The notes beneath the pieces were generated by a model, which was given only the letters and a program-made list of their open reading frames with translations, was not told the origin of the DNA and made no database searches. A stretch of 64,000 nucleotides of DNA from Rostratula benghalensis (Eukaryota; Chordata; Aves; Charadriiformes; Rostratulidae), in assembly GCA_013399305.1 (NCBI GenBank), contig VXAI01000139.1, positions 1,137,903 to 1,201,902 of the forward strand, written 5' to 3'. Positions 37,324-48,860 of the stretch are shown here, one piece after another; the first letter of the stretch is position 1, and each line of letters opens with the position of its first letter. The position numbers were made by a program, and so were the translations under genes.

Positions 37324-40270
37324 TCTGCTGTGACTATCAGCTTTATAACTGTCTAAATAGGAGAGAAAGCATTTTGTATTTTGATCCCTCTGGCATGACT
37401 GTAACATCTGCAATAGGATAAACCCCAATTTGTAACAGCAAAGGTAAATGAAGGGCTCTAGCTTGAGAAGGAGTGGATGGGGTCAGTGCATGAGATGTTT
37501 CTCTTGTCCTTGGATCTTGTTGAGTTTTGAGTTATCTACTGATAAAAAAGCGAGTTGGTATAGAACCATACGCAAATCTGTCTACTTTGTACTTTGCAGG
37601 TGCACAGGCTGACATTCAGAAAAGGTACTGTGAAGTGTGAGTCTTTTTTTGCTCTTTTGTACTGAGGCTGACCTCAGAATGAGGCAAGTGACAGAATAAA
37701 TAGGTGTTCCCACTTTCATGGCTCTAGGATACATCTGGCTGGTTGGTTCCTAATTTAATTTTAATTGCACAGTTTCTGTCCTTATGAAAGGAACAAGATA
37801 AGGGAAAGATCTTTGTAAAAATGACAAATGAACTGAAAACCTTTCAGGAGACTCCAGGACAACGCCTCTTAATTACTGGGACACAATTGATAACATTTTT
37901 GGTACTTGAGGCTTTTGTGGATCGTATTCTTGACTGCTTCATTGACCTTAGTTATGAATCCCTCTCTTGAGTGAGGATGTGCTGCCCCGGTTGCCTGGCA
38001 CTCAGCTGCAGGAGCTTATTCCCTGCGGGGACTGGAGCTCATCTGGACACAGCCAGCCTGTATTTAGGATGGACGTGGCACTGCAAGGCTGCAAAGCTTG
38101 ATAGAGAAGCTGGTAAATGTGTAACTGATGGGAGGGTAGCACAGAGTGAACTTCATGCAAATCAAGCTTGCTTGGCTATGCAGAAGCATGTGCAGAAGGA
38201 AGTGATGGTGGCATGAGGGAGTCCTGAGCTGACAGGAGCGATGTAGAGTCTTGCTGTAGGTCACGTGCCGGATTCCTGAGTGAGGGGAGTATTAAACCTC
38301 ACACCTTGGGTCTTAGTGGAGTCAGCTGGAGTGGTTCCTTGCAGTGTGGGTAATCTTGCAGGTGGTGGGGGAGTGTGTGTGTTCCAGAAACGTGACAGTG
38401 CTGGGCAAACTGTTGTGTAAAGAGCTGTATCTAACCGTGGGCTTCAGTGATGTGACGCGAAAAAGAAAAGGGACCTCTTGGTTCTGTACTGTAATCTTTT
38501 TATAATAATATGACCTGAGACCGGGAAAGAAATTGTGGTTTCTTGACTGTGCTTTATACAAAAATATTCCACTCATGCCTCACCTTGAATTGTTAACTTG
38601 TATTCTTAAGCATGTATTTCTGATAGGTAAAATCAGCTTAAACATCATGAGGTTTGAAGAAACATTTTTTTTTTCTATTTTTCCTTTCTGTCGTATCAAC
38701 CTTGAGACTGCTTTCCATTTATGTTCTCAAGCTGTTCTGCACAGCCACCACTCCAGGGCTAGCAGCACACTTAAAATAAATAAACAGAGATGCAGTTATT
38801 GTGTAAGCCACCCATGTCCTGTAGCTGAGGCTTTAAGTAAAGCATCAACACCTATAACACTCAACAAAGGCAGGAATGTTAGTAGCACTGCCTGGATGTC
38901 AGTGCAGCCTTGGACCCAGCCAGGCATTCCGAAATTCCTTTTCGGAATTGCTTTTTTTCTCAATTGTTTCTCTAGAGGCTCATGGGAAGAGTGGCTGGAC
39001 ATGGGACAGTGTGACTGTTGCCATTGATGCCTGCCCTAGATACTAGAGAGCCTGGTTTGTAAGAAGGCTGGATTAAATGAAAGAAAAGAGTAGCTGAGGG
39101 AGCAGTTCCCAAGTCAGTAAGGACAACTGCCTGCTCAGATCTGTGCCTCTGAATATTTTAAAATAATTTGAAACTAGGTCTGATTTTCCCAGTGACCCTT
39201 CAGCCTCCTGACATGCCTGGATGGACTGGTGGTTGGCTTAGCAGAAGCAAAAGGAGGTGGGAGCTACGGACTTTGCATTGGGTGCACAAAGATGGACAAC
39301 CAGGAATGGGTAATAATCCACTGCATTTGCCACTTCAGGCTGTGGTTCCCAAGCAGCAGTGTCGGCGCTGCTCGATGGAGGTCCACAGAGAGCAATTTCC
39401 ATAGGCTCTGTGACGATGGAGTGTGCGTGGGCGAAGGAGTAACAGCAACTGGGTGACTCCTCAAAATTTTTCTAAAATATCTTCATTGTGTTAAACAGCT
39501 AGACATGCCCTCCCACTGCTAATTTCTATGCAAGTGGTTGCTCTGATTGACCCTGGCTTGTTCGGTTGCTGCAGACTGCGTAGCGTGATTGCAGGCAGGG
39601 TGGAGACTGGGTCTATTGGGTCTGCCCTACGCAACAGCTTGGCAGCACAGGTGGGTGGGTTCGAGTGGTGGTGTAAATTGGTGTTTCTCCAGCCTTTTGA
39701 ACTTGTGATTTCCTCTTGGCTCTTCTGTCTTCATACAAGCCGACAAATGACAGCAGCTCAATTACAGAATATGCTGTAATTTCTGACTGCAGGTTTCTTC
39801 TTTCATTCCCCTAATCCGGTAATTACAGATGTTTCTTACTCCTTCACCTTAAAAGAGCACAGTTGCCACTACTAACACCACTTTTCTAATACTCCAACGA
39901 CCTGTGACTTTCTTTATGCCCTTTTTGTAAACATCAGTTCAAGAAGTTTAAATAATTAAAGTTACCCATTGTTGCTTTTTGTACTACTGCTAGGTACAGA
40001 ACTGTTATTTTTTGTGCCTATGTGGCAAGTGGTACTTTAAATGCAAAGGACCTTAGTTTGATTTGAAGGATGTGTGTGGCTTCAAAGGACTGACTCTGGA
40101 TTTAACACCAGTACTGAGACAGAATCTGAGGCTCCAGTGTACCCAGGCCAAATGTTATGGTCAAGGGAGGTATTTCCATTTTCTCCCTCCTGAAAATTCC
40201 CTCAAGGTTTGTATTTGGTGGCAGTAGTATCTGCCTGTGCAGTCACAGATTCCCTGTTCTGTGGACTCAC

Positions 40271-40540
40271 TGGACATGAAGCCAACACTCTTCTGAGTTT
40301 GGGAGGTCTTGCAGTCTAAACGAAAACAAAGGTGTGAAGTAGTTGGCATAGGAAATCACCATCAGCTCCTCAGCCCCATTGCTGGTGGAGATTCTGAGGA
40401 TAATACTTGGATGTTGGTCTTCCATGAGTATTCTTTTGCCTGAATTTATCACCATATACTCTATATGATGGAGAGACAGGGTTTTTCGAAAAAGAGTTCC
40501 ACAGCTTTGAATGATTAATGTCACATTTGCATAATTCATT
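40271..40540 (-). other. Candidate antisense exon, unassigned
   Basis: On the - strand a frame of about 90 codons is open and ends exactly at a strong donor-like site (CCA followed by GTGAGT, at 40270). It includes NVTLIIQSCGTLFRKTL and EELMVISYANYFTPLFSF, alternating hydrophobic patterns like a beta-rich domain. The acceptor is unclear. A good one exists further upstream ('gcatgctctcctttcag', near 40624), but a TAG stop interrupts this frame between it and the segment. Function unknown; chance is possible. Confidence 0.18.
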
Positions 40541-40874
40541 TTTTCTTCTGTCCTTTTCCTCTTCTCCCCATCCTACTCAAACTCTGAGAATCAGTAATTG
40601 TGGTCTTTATCTTTGCTGAAAGGAGAGCATGCAACAAAGGAATGGGATGAAATGAGAAGACACCATGGGGCTAAATATTCTGATCACAACCACTTCTGTC
40701 ATTTGGGTATCAATTTTTACAACTAATTTGGCACAGCATCACTAATAGCGAGCTGCCTGCAAAGGCAGAAGGGGATTTGGGAGTGAGGAATAAGTCTGCA
40801 GGCTTCCTCTGCCGAGGCTAAACCCTGTGCAGCAGTGTGCATTGCTGTTTTTCTGGTCTTTTCTCTGGGCTTAC

Positions 40875-41010
40875 AGGACCAATGCTTTGCAACAGTGGGT
40901 TTATTGCCTCGTTGATTTGTAACCCAGGAATAATTCCAATGAGATGTGTGTAATACGTGTGTAATGTATTGGCGTAAACCATTAGATCTTCCTTGAATGC
41001 CCTGGAGTTT
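40875..41010 (-). other. Candidate antisense exon, unassigned
   Basis: On the - strand a 136-base segment lies between an AG ('tcaggtggtgattcag') and a donor-like GTAAGC. One frame is open throughout and reads KEDLMVYANTLHTYYTHLIG followed by IPGLQINEAINPLLQSIGP. It looks like a real helical protein segment, but I could not assign it to a family. The polypyrimidine tract before the AG is poor, and an upstream AG would bring a stop into frame. Confidence 0.2.
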
Positions 41011-41076
41011 CTGAATCACCACCTGAAAACTCTTATTGCAGAGCACATAATCACTTGGAAAGTGCCTCCGTCTTCT

Positions 41077-41094
41077 CTTTTGTGTGTGTGTGTG
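41077..41094 (+). repeat. (GT)n microsatellite
   Basis: A short run of about nine GT units preceded by 'cttctctttt'. Simple sequence with no visible associated element. Confidence 0.9.
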
Positions 41095-41860
41095 TTAATT
41101 TCAGCGACATAAATAGCATTTTTATAATGCATAGGCCAAAAAGATGCCAAGGTGTTCTGTATTTCTGTTTTGTTTTACCTTAGGGAAACTTAGGCATCAG
41201 TGACACTCACGGTTGATGTGAACATTGGGCACTGTCTGTGAACTTTCCTCATAACACTTCTGAGAGATGCTCCAATAGTCTGAACAGCTTCCAGTGCACA
41301 GGCTGGTCTTGGCACTGTGACAATTTTAACTGGAAATACAGTTTCATCGTAGCAATGTTTGGTTATTCTTCACTGTGAGCATGGAAGGGCTTTGCTAGCA
41401 TCTTGTTAAACATGATTCTGGCAAATACGGGAGGAGCAAAGAGTCCAGATTGTTCCCAGAACTAGGATAGGGGGTTTCTTGGCCAGTGCTGCTGCTGGGT
41501 GCATTCAGTGGGGTACATTTCTAATCTCGTCTCTGCTATTTTACGTGTGTGCTAATTGGGCTCTAGTGTGAAAGGAGGATCAGACTGATTATAGTTTTCA
41601 ATAGCTTAAAAAGTGTTATTAAATAACCGTACCCCTCCAAGCCTTCCTTACTTCCTGCTTACTTCATGAGAACAGCCTTGCATTTTGCACAGACCCTTGA
41701 TGTTCTGGGCAGCAGCTTAGACTCACACCTTTGTTTAGGTCAGCCTTTTGTGGGAGATCTATAATACTACTTTTCCCAGCTGTCCAACAAATACAGCTCC
41801 TGTCCATGGATATGATCCATGGCATGCCAGGTGAGCAAGAGGGGCTGCTGCTGTCAGGAG

Positions 41861-42332
41861 ATCACAGAATCATAGAATGGTTTGGGTTAAAAAGGACCTT
41901 AAAGATCATTGAGTTCCAACCATTCTGCCATGGACAGGGACACCTCCCACTAGACCAGGTTGCTCAAAGCCCCATCCAGCCTGGCCTTGAACTTTTCCGG
42001 GGATGGGGCATCCACAACTCCTCTGGACAAAGTGTCTCACCACCCTCACTGTAAAGAATTTCTTCCTGGTGTCTAATCTAAACCTCCCCTGTTCAGTTTA
42101 AAACCATTACCCCTTGTCCTATCGCTACACATCACTCCAGGTGGGGTCTTACCAGAGCCAGGTAGAGGGGTAGAATCACCTCCCTGGATCTGCTGACCAC
42201 GCTTTTTTTTGATGCATTCCAGGATGCAGTTGGCTTCCTGGACTGTGAGTGCTCATTGTTGGCTCATGTTGAACTTCTCATCCACCAACACCCACAAGTC
42301 CTTCTCCTCAGGGCTCCTCTCAATATGAAGGT
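41861..42332 (-). repeat. CR1 LINE, antisense, internally deleted
   Basis: A well preserved reverse-oriented CR1. On the + strand it starts 'cacagaatcatagaatggtt', then 'gggacacctcccactagacc', 'gtaaagaatttcttcctggt' and 'ccattaccccttgtcctatc'. At about 42132 it jumps to 'actccaggtggggtcttacc', skipping the few hundred bases that usually lie between. It then continues through 'caggatgcagttggcttcct' and 'gttgaacttctcatccacca'. No ORF is intact. Confidence 0.96.
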
Positions 42333-44040
42333 AAATTATTATCAATGTCTTAATTTCTGAGAAGTAGGGAAGGCAGGAATTGTTCCTTTGGCTACATGTA
42401 GTATGGCTGTCTAAACTAGTGACCCAGCACGCTGCTCAGAGTTTCAGTGTGGACAGAGGGATACAGCAAATTGCCCAAACTGCTAAAAATGCTTCTTGGT
42501 ACCATTTTCTTGGCAGTGGCAAAAGGAGTGCACCTTTCTAAAACAATGATGTGACAAAGATGTCTTCTGATCTTTGGAAGCTGGGTGCTGATTTCTTCTT
42601 CTTGTGTTTCTACATGGGACAGTACATTTCCAGGCAGAGAGGTGAGATTTCTTTCTCATCTAGTATTTCAGAAATAAGCACTCACTTGGAAATTGTTCAG
42701 TTATTATATGCTGGGACACTGTTTTCAACCTGTGGTCTACAGGCCTCCCTACAAGGGAGGAGTTTGGTAGAAAACTTTTGCAAGGGCTGCACAAAAAGTG
42801 ACTGAGGAAAAGGAAGTTTGAGCCTACGCTCTACAACAGCTTGAATAAGGGAAATCATTGTAAGAAATGCACATCTGATGGCAGTTTTTTAGGAGCCTGC
42901 ATATCAAGAAGATTGAAAGACACTTTGCTAATATTACGAACCTCTGCATTGTGGTAGTGTTTGAAATTCTGCTAATAGTCTTCTTTTTTTAGCCGTACAG
43001 TAATTTCACCTCTCAATGGGAACACTACTCAGGAATAATGATCCTATGAAGACAAGGGAATATAGATTGTAGTAAAGTTTATGATGGTTTCTGAGAGGCT
43101 TGACATTGATCCATTTAGCTATCTGATTTTCCAAGAGGGAAGAAACCCAACAACTTTGAGTTAAGCAGGCAATTCAGTGTGAACAATCTTGTGGTTAGTT
43201 TTATAGGAAGGAACTTGAAGTGAAGTTGCTAAATTGTTGGGGTTTTTTCTCACTTTTTTTTTGGGCAAATGCTTTTAAAAAGAAATGGATTTTTCTTTCC
43301 TACGCATTTTAAATGCTGTTCTCAGTTCTTTTATTTTTTTTATCTAATGCAAGTCAAAATTTTTAGAGAATTCAAAAGTAAAAATCTGTTATGTTGAAAA
43401 GGCCGTGTTGTGGAATACATCATAAACGCCCCATTAGAGCATTGCCTGCTAATTAAGGGAGAGAGCTCCTGGGAAACAGGAAGCCTGTAACAGAGCTCAG
43501 CCCCTTTTGCTCCTCGGTTAAGTTTGTGAAAGCGTTGCCTGCCTAAAATGTCTGCAGCTTGTTGCACATTTTCTCCATCTGCTACAAGACCAAAAATAAG
43601 CAATTTATAATTCAGTTGAACTCCAGTTGTTCAGACAGTTGAGTTTTTAGTAAGAGGAAAATGGCAAGAGGGAACCCAGGCAAAGGCTAAACAGAGTCAG
43701 GCAGCATGGAAATGGCATTTCTTTAGTCTGTAGGGATTATGTAGGCACTGAATTGCAAGTATGTTACTGCAAAGGGGTTCAGATTTTTTAGGTGAAATAG
43801 ACTTCAGTGTCTAACCATTGTCTATAAACTGAAATCAAACCATTTCTTGGGGTTCTCTGGCTATAATCCAGCCCAATTTCCAGGTCTGGGTAGCATCGTG
43901 GGTATGTATGTACGTGCGTATTTGCATTCTGTTCTCCCCCAGCCCCCAGTAAGATGCTTCAGGCAGCCACTTGGTATATGAAAGATGCATGTTCGAGTCC
44001 TGTCTTCTTCCTTGGATGACTGGGTGACCACATCCAAGCC

Positions 44041-44224
44041 CTGCAGGTGACTGTAGATCACTGCTTTAATTCCACGGCTAAAGAAAATCTTGCCTTGAAA
44101 AATTCCCCCTGCCCGTATGGTTGTGATACCAACCTCCCTGCTACGGAGTCTCTCGTGCAGGACCGCGATGGTCACCGGAGCCATGGCGCAGTCAGTGCCA
44201 GCATCCAGGAGAAGTGGGATGGCT
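44041..44224 (-). other. Candidate antisense exon, CpG-enriched, unassigned
   Basis: On the - strand 'gcatccaatttttccaacag' forms a good acceptor at 44225. The frame after it is open for more than 60 codons, reading PLLLDAGTDCAMAPVTIAV and later GITTIRAGGIFQGKIFFSRG. It includes an ATG in near-ideal context (GCGCCATGG). About seven CpG dinucleotides fall in 180 bases, far above the local background. No clear donor was found and no family recognised. The + strand is also open here, so coding is unproven. Confidence 0.22.
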
Positions 44225-46112
44225 CTGTTGGAAAAATTGGATGCTAGCTCTGAAAGCTAATAACCAGAGGAGCTAATTATTCCCTATGCAAATATCACAA
44301 GCCTATGTTCTCTTGATTTTTAGAACAGATCAGGCCTTCATTTAGCACCCACATGTTTTATCTGCATTGGTCAGCTATTATTCCTGGATGCCTGCATCCC
44401 TCCAAGGGCTACTGCTGTCATGTATCTTGCTGCTGAGATGGAGGCAGAGCATTGTGAAGTTCTCCCTTCATCAAAAATTAGAGATTCATTTGCTGTGGCC
44501 TGTAAATAAATGACAGGTTAAAACTATATCCGGTATCCAGTACTTACCAGCCCAAATGTATTGCCTTCCATGCGAGGAAAAATCTTGCTATTACAAGTAC
44601 CATCTCTTCCCAGTGACTTCTTTGGTGCTGTGATTTACCAGTAGCAAATCTGTATTATGCTGAAAATGTGTTGTTTGGTGTGTGTAATCACTTTAGTCTA
44701 TGAGAAAATAAATTGCATAAAGCATAGGGATATCGCCAAAGGCAGGGATGGAAAGAGGGAAGTTGATGAAGGAAACATTACCTGGGAGGTAATCAGTGAC
44801 GATGTCTGTTCTTCACAAAGATTAATGTGCGTGGCAGGGAGCAGTATCTGGATCCCAGTGGTTGACTGGTGGATACTGGAACAGTGTGTGCCCCGAGCCC
44901 TCGGAGCTGGGAACAGCTGTCTACTTTTAAAATGGCTCTAGTAACCTTCATTCATTTACTGCCCTCAGTAGGACTGTAATCCTTAGTACATACTGAAGCT
45001 GATAGTAAACTTGTTGGAGGTGTAAGTCAATATCACTGAAGAAAATTATTCAGCACAGATGTTTCAAAAGGTAAAGAATCTTCAGTCACTGATGTCATCT
45101 GCAAAAAAGCTGCTCACCAAGCAACTTGGGACCTCCTTAGCACATGATCCATTTTAAAATCCAAAGCACTAGGATTCCCACTACTTTTCTCTGGAGGCCA
45201 TTTCACAAGGTAATACACATTGCAGCTGAGCTTATATTCTTGCTACTCATACTGTATTTACCCTTGTATAGCTTTATTGCTGCTAGACCTCTAAATTCAG
45301 CAAGACACTGGTGTTCATTTTTGAAGTTTCTTTTTACTTCTTTTTAGTTGTCCTTTATCCTAAAATCTGCAACTGTTTAATTCTTTCTTCCTAAGCCCAT
45401 CATCCTACTTGTAGGTTTCTTCTTCTCAGTGTTCCTAAAAGCGTATCTGTCTTGTGATAATGTGGGAAGAGGTATATCAGGCAAAAAGGCACCTTAATGT
45501 TCTGCAAGTTACGCTTTTATTTGGAGTAGAGATGAGTTTTGGGAAAACATATCATATTGACATGATAGCAATGCTTTTGTTATCTTGCTTCTGTTCCCAG
45601 GAATTGTATTTCTGTACTATTTCACCTCCTGTGTGTTTTCTTTTCATTTATGTGAAGGGCAAAGCAAGTCTGACTTGTGTTCCTCTGTGGGCAGAGAGAG
45701 CTTCTTCAGAGCCTTTCTGAAGCACAGCATTTGAGATAATTGTCTGCCATGGGCTGGTTCTGCATGCTTTAGGACTGTCATTTTCAGAAATCAAAACAAT
45801 TCTCCCCAGATTCTTCACCCTTCAATTTTCCCATCTGGACATGTTAATGCTAAGGATGTAGTGGAAGTGAGGGCTGGGAGATTATTTGAGATTTTTGACT
45901 GCAGGTTGTTTTCTACTTTTTTTACCAGGTCTGTTGACAGCTGTAACCAGAATGTGTGTGCTTCAGAAAAGGTACTTCTGTTATGATGTTCTGTGGTGTT
46001 TTTTTTTTTATAAAATTAGCAATTGAATTAAAGTTTTCCAGGTCTCTGCAGGAATATGTGTAATGTGTCCATCATTTTTTGATTTCTAGTGACATTCTTA
46101 ATGGGTAGAAGT

Positions 46113-46135
46113 GCTTTTTCCATTTCTCCTCTCAG
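46113..46135 (+). other. Predicted splice acceptor of the first coding exon
   Basis: A pyrimidine-rich tract, 'ctttttccatttctcctctc', is followed by AG at 46134-46135. This is the strongest acceptor upstream of the start codon and would give a 139-base 5' untranslated part (46136-46274). A weaker alternative, 'cttattctgtag', ends at 46203. Confidence 0.5.
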
Positions 46136-46274
46136 TTCTAGACATCGTATGTAGTTGATGGACAAGCAATTTACAGTAATCTCTTATGATGCTTATTCTG
46201 TAGGTCCCTGAATCATAAGTGACATAGAGGTAAAGCTGAACAACTGACCATCAGAAACGGGCATAGTGTTAAAC

Positions 46275-46806
46275 ATGGCTTCTGAGGCTCCTCAGAATTT
46301 CCTTCAGCCACTGTCATCTTGGATGTCTCAAATATATGAAGCTATCCAACAAGCAGGAGACTCTATATCTTCTTCACTGCTGAATTTGAGTGGAGTGGGT
46401 CGTAAATCAGAAGAAGAGAGGAACCGGGACTTGGAGAATAATGGAGGAATTTATGAGGATTATTCTGAGGAATCAGAGGATGAGTGTCACCTGGACCGGT
46501 ATTCTGGTGGGGAATACTTATGTCCTAGAGAAGACGATCACATCACGGGTCCTGATCATGCTTCACAAGAACTCCCTCATGGCTCTGACATGGGTCTGCA
46601 GGAGCAAAAATGGGTTAAAAATACCAGCCACGTACCAGAGCAGTGTGTTGAAAGCACCAGGTCTTCAGCAGCCAATGGATCCTACTGGATGAATGAAGAG
46701 CTCCAGCCGCCTGATCAGCTCCCTTCCATTGCTGAGGAAGAAGGTGAACCCTCAGTGAGGATGGGAGGTCATGAGTACGACGACAGCTTGGGTGGCTCCT
46801 TAAAAG
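46275..46806 (+). CDS. First coding exon of an unidentified vertebrate gene (possibly SYT14/SYT16-like)
   Basis: The best protein-coding segment in the window, with 177 complete codons plus one base (phase-1 intron). The start is the ATG at 46275 (AAACATGG, A at -3 and G at +4); an in-frame TGA lies upstream at 46245-46247. Residues 7-40 contain LQPLSSWMSQIYEAIQQAG, likely an amphipathic helix, followed by a Ser/Leu-rich stretch. Residues 61-70 are strongly acidic with Ser/Tyr (EDYSEESEDE, a likely CK2 target). A second acidic patch is at about 151-158. No signal peptide, membrane segment or catalytic motif is seen, and the rest looks disordered. The exon ends at AAAG followed by GTAATA. I could not identify the gene with certainty. 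The mix of N-terminal helix and acidic linker reminds me of SYT14/SYT16-type atypical synaptotagmins, but this is from memory and the C2 domains are not in the window. Confidence 0.75.
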
Positions 46807-46812
46807 GTAATA
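46803..46812 (+). other. Predicted splice donor
   Basis: AAAG followed by GTAATA, with the intron starting at 46807. The open frame continues 31 codons past it to a TAG at 46899-46901, but the composition changes to a non-acidic, less protein-like sequence. Splicing here is therefore more likely than read-through. Confidence 0.65.
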
Positions 46813-48793
46813 ACAGCAAGGCAAGTTTTGCACGTAAGCAGCTAGCATGCACCCTGACAGTATTTTCCAGACCTCTCTTTTGTAGTATTGATTTGATTTA
46901 GTTGCTAATCTGCTCGTTATGTTCTGTGTTGTCTTTGGTTCCCACAGCTAAAATAAAACTCCCCAAATCCCAAAGAAACATCCAACTTTTCTTCTCCTGT
47001 TTTCAATTCTTCTCTCATTTGTGAGACTAATCTCATTGAAATAAGTGGAAATCTCCCGGGTGAAATGCTGTGTATTAGAAGGCAATCAGCCCCTGTTGCT
47101 GTAGCGAGAAGTATTTTGCTCCCCTCGTGTTTTGTTTCTGGTAGCAGGACCCTTAAAAGGAAGTGTTTAGCCTTTGAGAACCATCTGCCTTTGCGTCATT
47201 GCTATTAAAGATATATATAATCTCAAATCTTGTTTCTTTGTGCCAGAAATCTCAAGATGTTACTGTGCCATGTGCTTTGAAATGCTGTACTAAAAAGCCA
47301 GCTATATCTCATGATTTTATGGATGAAAAGCTCCCAAATTGCTTTCCTCCCCTCCCACCACCCCCACAGACTTTTCAAGTAAGACTGAAGAAGACAGCGG
47401 GCAGGAGATTATGGGAAGGAGAACCGATGTTTTCAGTTTTAAATAGGCCTAACTATGACTTCTGATCATTAAGTGACATGAACAGCTTTTCAGGCAATTG
47501 TATTCAGGACTGAATTTCAGCCACTTCATGTGCATTCACTAAATGCCACTGTAAATGTGGCTGGAAGTTACCTGACTCACAGAGGACTGAAGGAAATGTA
47601 TGTCCCATCTGCAAGCAGGAAAACTGCAGTTCTGCTGACACCACCCTTGGGTTTTGCTAGGTTAAAGCCACTCTTTACAAACATCAAGGAAGGGGGATAA
47701 GGGAGGAAAGGGAGGGTGGGAGTGGGTCTGCAGCATGGAGCTGATGAAGAACCTTGGGACTCAGTGAGTGCCTTCAGAATTTGGCTTCAAATATCTAAAT
47801 CCTTTTTGTTGTTGTTGGTTTTTTTAAAGCAGGCAGTAGATACTATTGAAAAGGTTTGTTTTATAATGACCAAGATCTTTTCACCGCTCTTGGCTTCTAG
47901 GGAAATCTTACATATTTAGCCTTTTCTGTGCAGGCTGCGGAAGATCAGCCTGTTTGTTTTTGTATTTTAGAGGAACATCAGACTGAGAGTGTATAAACCT
48001 TGACAGTGTTCTTTAATGAATGTTAAAATTAGCTCTTTCCTTTATTACTATTCCTCACACTGTTACGGCCAGGGAGTAAATAATTAAAAAGAGCTTTCCG
48101 TCTAGCTGTTCTGTCTCCCATACTGGGACTGCTGTTTTCATATTCCACATGAATGATTGGCACTTCTCAGGTTAAGCACCCCAGAGCTCTATCTCCTGGA
48201 GCTCAGCTTCTAACCTGTACAGATCCTCTAACTTCTACTACCCTTATAGACTGCCTGTGCAATATTCTACCCACAGGGTTTGTTAACAGGCACCAAGTCG
48301 ATGCTGTGGGGCTTGATTTGCTGTGTGTGCTGGGATTATGTGTCCAGTGGCATCGATGCCATGGAGCAGGGCATGTAGTGTCCTTCCACGGAGCACTGGG
48401 GCCATGGATTCTCGTGGACAAGTGTATCCCAGGCACAGCTTTGTCTTTTGCAGAGCCTGTACCCCCCAATGGGGGCTGTTGGAGAGATTAATGGCAAAAG
48501 CTGGGGCTCAACAGAGTAGGCTGGTGGACAGCCTTGTGCCAAATATGTTATTCCAATGGTGGTCATCATATTTGGTCCCGTCTCTGTACTACACCCTTGC
48601 TTGCATTGGACAGGAGAAAAGGTGGTGAGCTCTCAGGGAAGTGGGGGCTAGGGATGGGCTGCTGTCACTGTCAGAGCAATTTTTGAGCTGTAGTCTTTGC
48701 TGCAGGGACATCTGAGAAAGAGGGTCCTTAGAGTGTATAATGGATGAGATGAGTTTTCCTGGTGAGAGTGACAGTCAGGTGCAAGAGTAACCG
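46807..48793. other. Presumed first intron, 5' part
   Basis: Sequence after the predicted donor. Apart from the candidate microexon at 47370-47378, no exon is evident. A 112-codon + strand frame at 48153-48491 has no domain and no good splice sites. Confidence 0.5.
47370..47378 (+). other. Candidate 9-nt microexon
   Basis: A strong pyrimidine tract ('tttcctcccctcccaccacc' then 'cccacag') ends at 47369. Nine bases later there is a good donor, GTAAGA (47379-47384). Joined to the phase-1 exon above, the nine bases would add Asp-Phe-Ser and leave the phase unchanged. If the donor is not used, the same frame runs on in phase through SSKTEEDSGQEIMGRRTD to a TAG at 47444-47446, which could be an alternative terminal exon. 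Both readings are inference from splice signals only. Confidence 0.25.
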
Positions 48794-48860
48794 ATCATAG
48801 AATGGTTTGCGTTGGAAGTTACCTTAAAGATCATCCAGTTCCACTGCAACTAAAGGAGAG
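48793..48860 (-). repeat. CR1 LINE, very short antisense 3' end
   Basis: 'gatcatagaatggtttgcgt' followed by 'ttaaagatcatccagttcca' is the reverse complement of the last 60-70 bases of a CR1. Similarity ends at about 48860. Confidence 0.85.

Larger units (their letters stand above)
37324..41860. other. Gene-free stretch with two candidate antisense exons
   Basis: No accepted gene. Two - strand segments with plausible splice signals (40271-40540 and 40875-41010) are listed separately. A + strand frame of 164 codons at 38533-39027 has no recognisable domain and fits chance. A GT microsatellite lies at about 41077-41094. Confidence 0.5.
42333..46135. other. Gene-free stretch upstream of the coding exon
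   Basis: No accepted gene. The segment at 44041-44224 is locally richer in CpG than its surroundings and has an open antisense frame (listed separately). Another antisense acceptor-like site with a short open frame (DGENVQQAADILGRQRF) lies at about 43500-43581. No CpG island or obvious promoter is visible before the coding exon at 46.3 kb. Confidence 0.5.

Noticed and set aside
38533..39027. 164-codon + strand frame
   Set aside because: No domain, no start context or splice support; expected by chance.
43991..44000. 'gttcgagtcc', like a tRNA B box, with MIR-like sequence after it
   Set aside because: No A box at proper distance, no cloverleaf stems. A very old tRNA-derived SINE is possible but I cannot support it.
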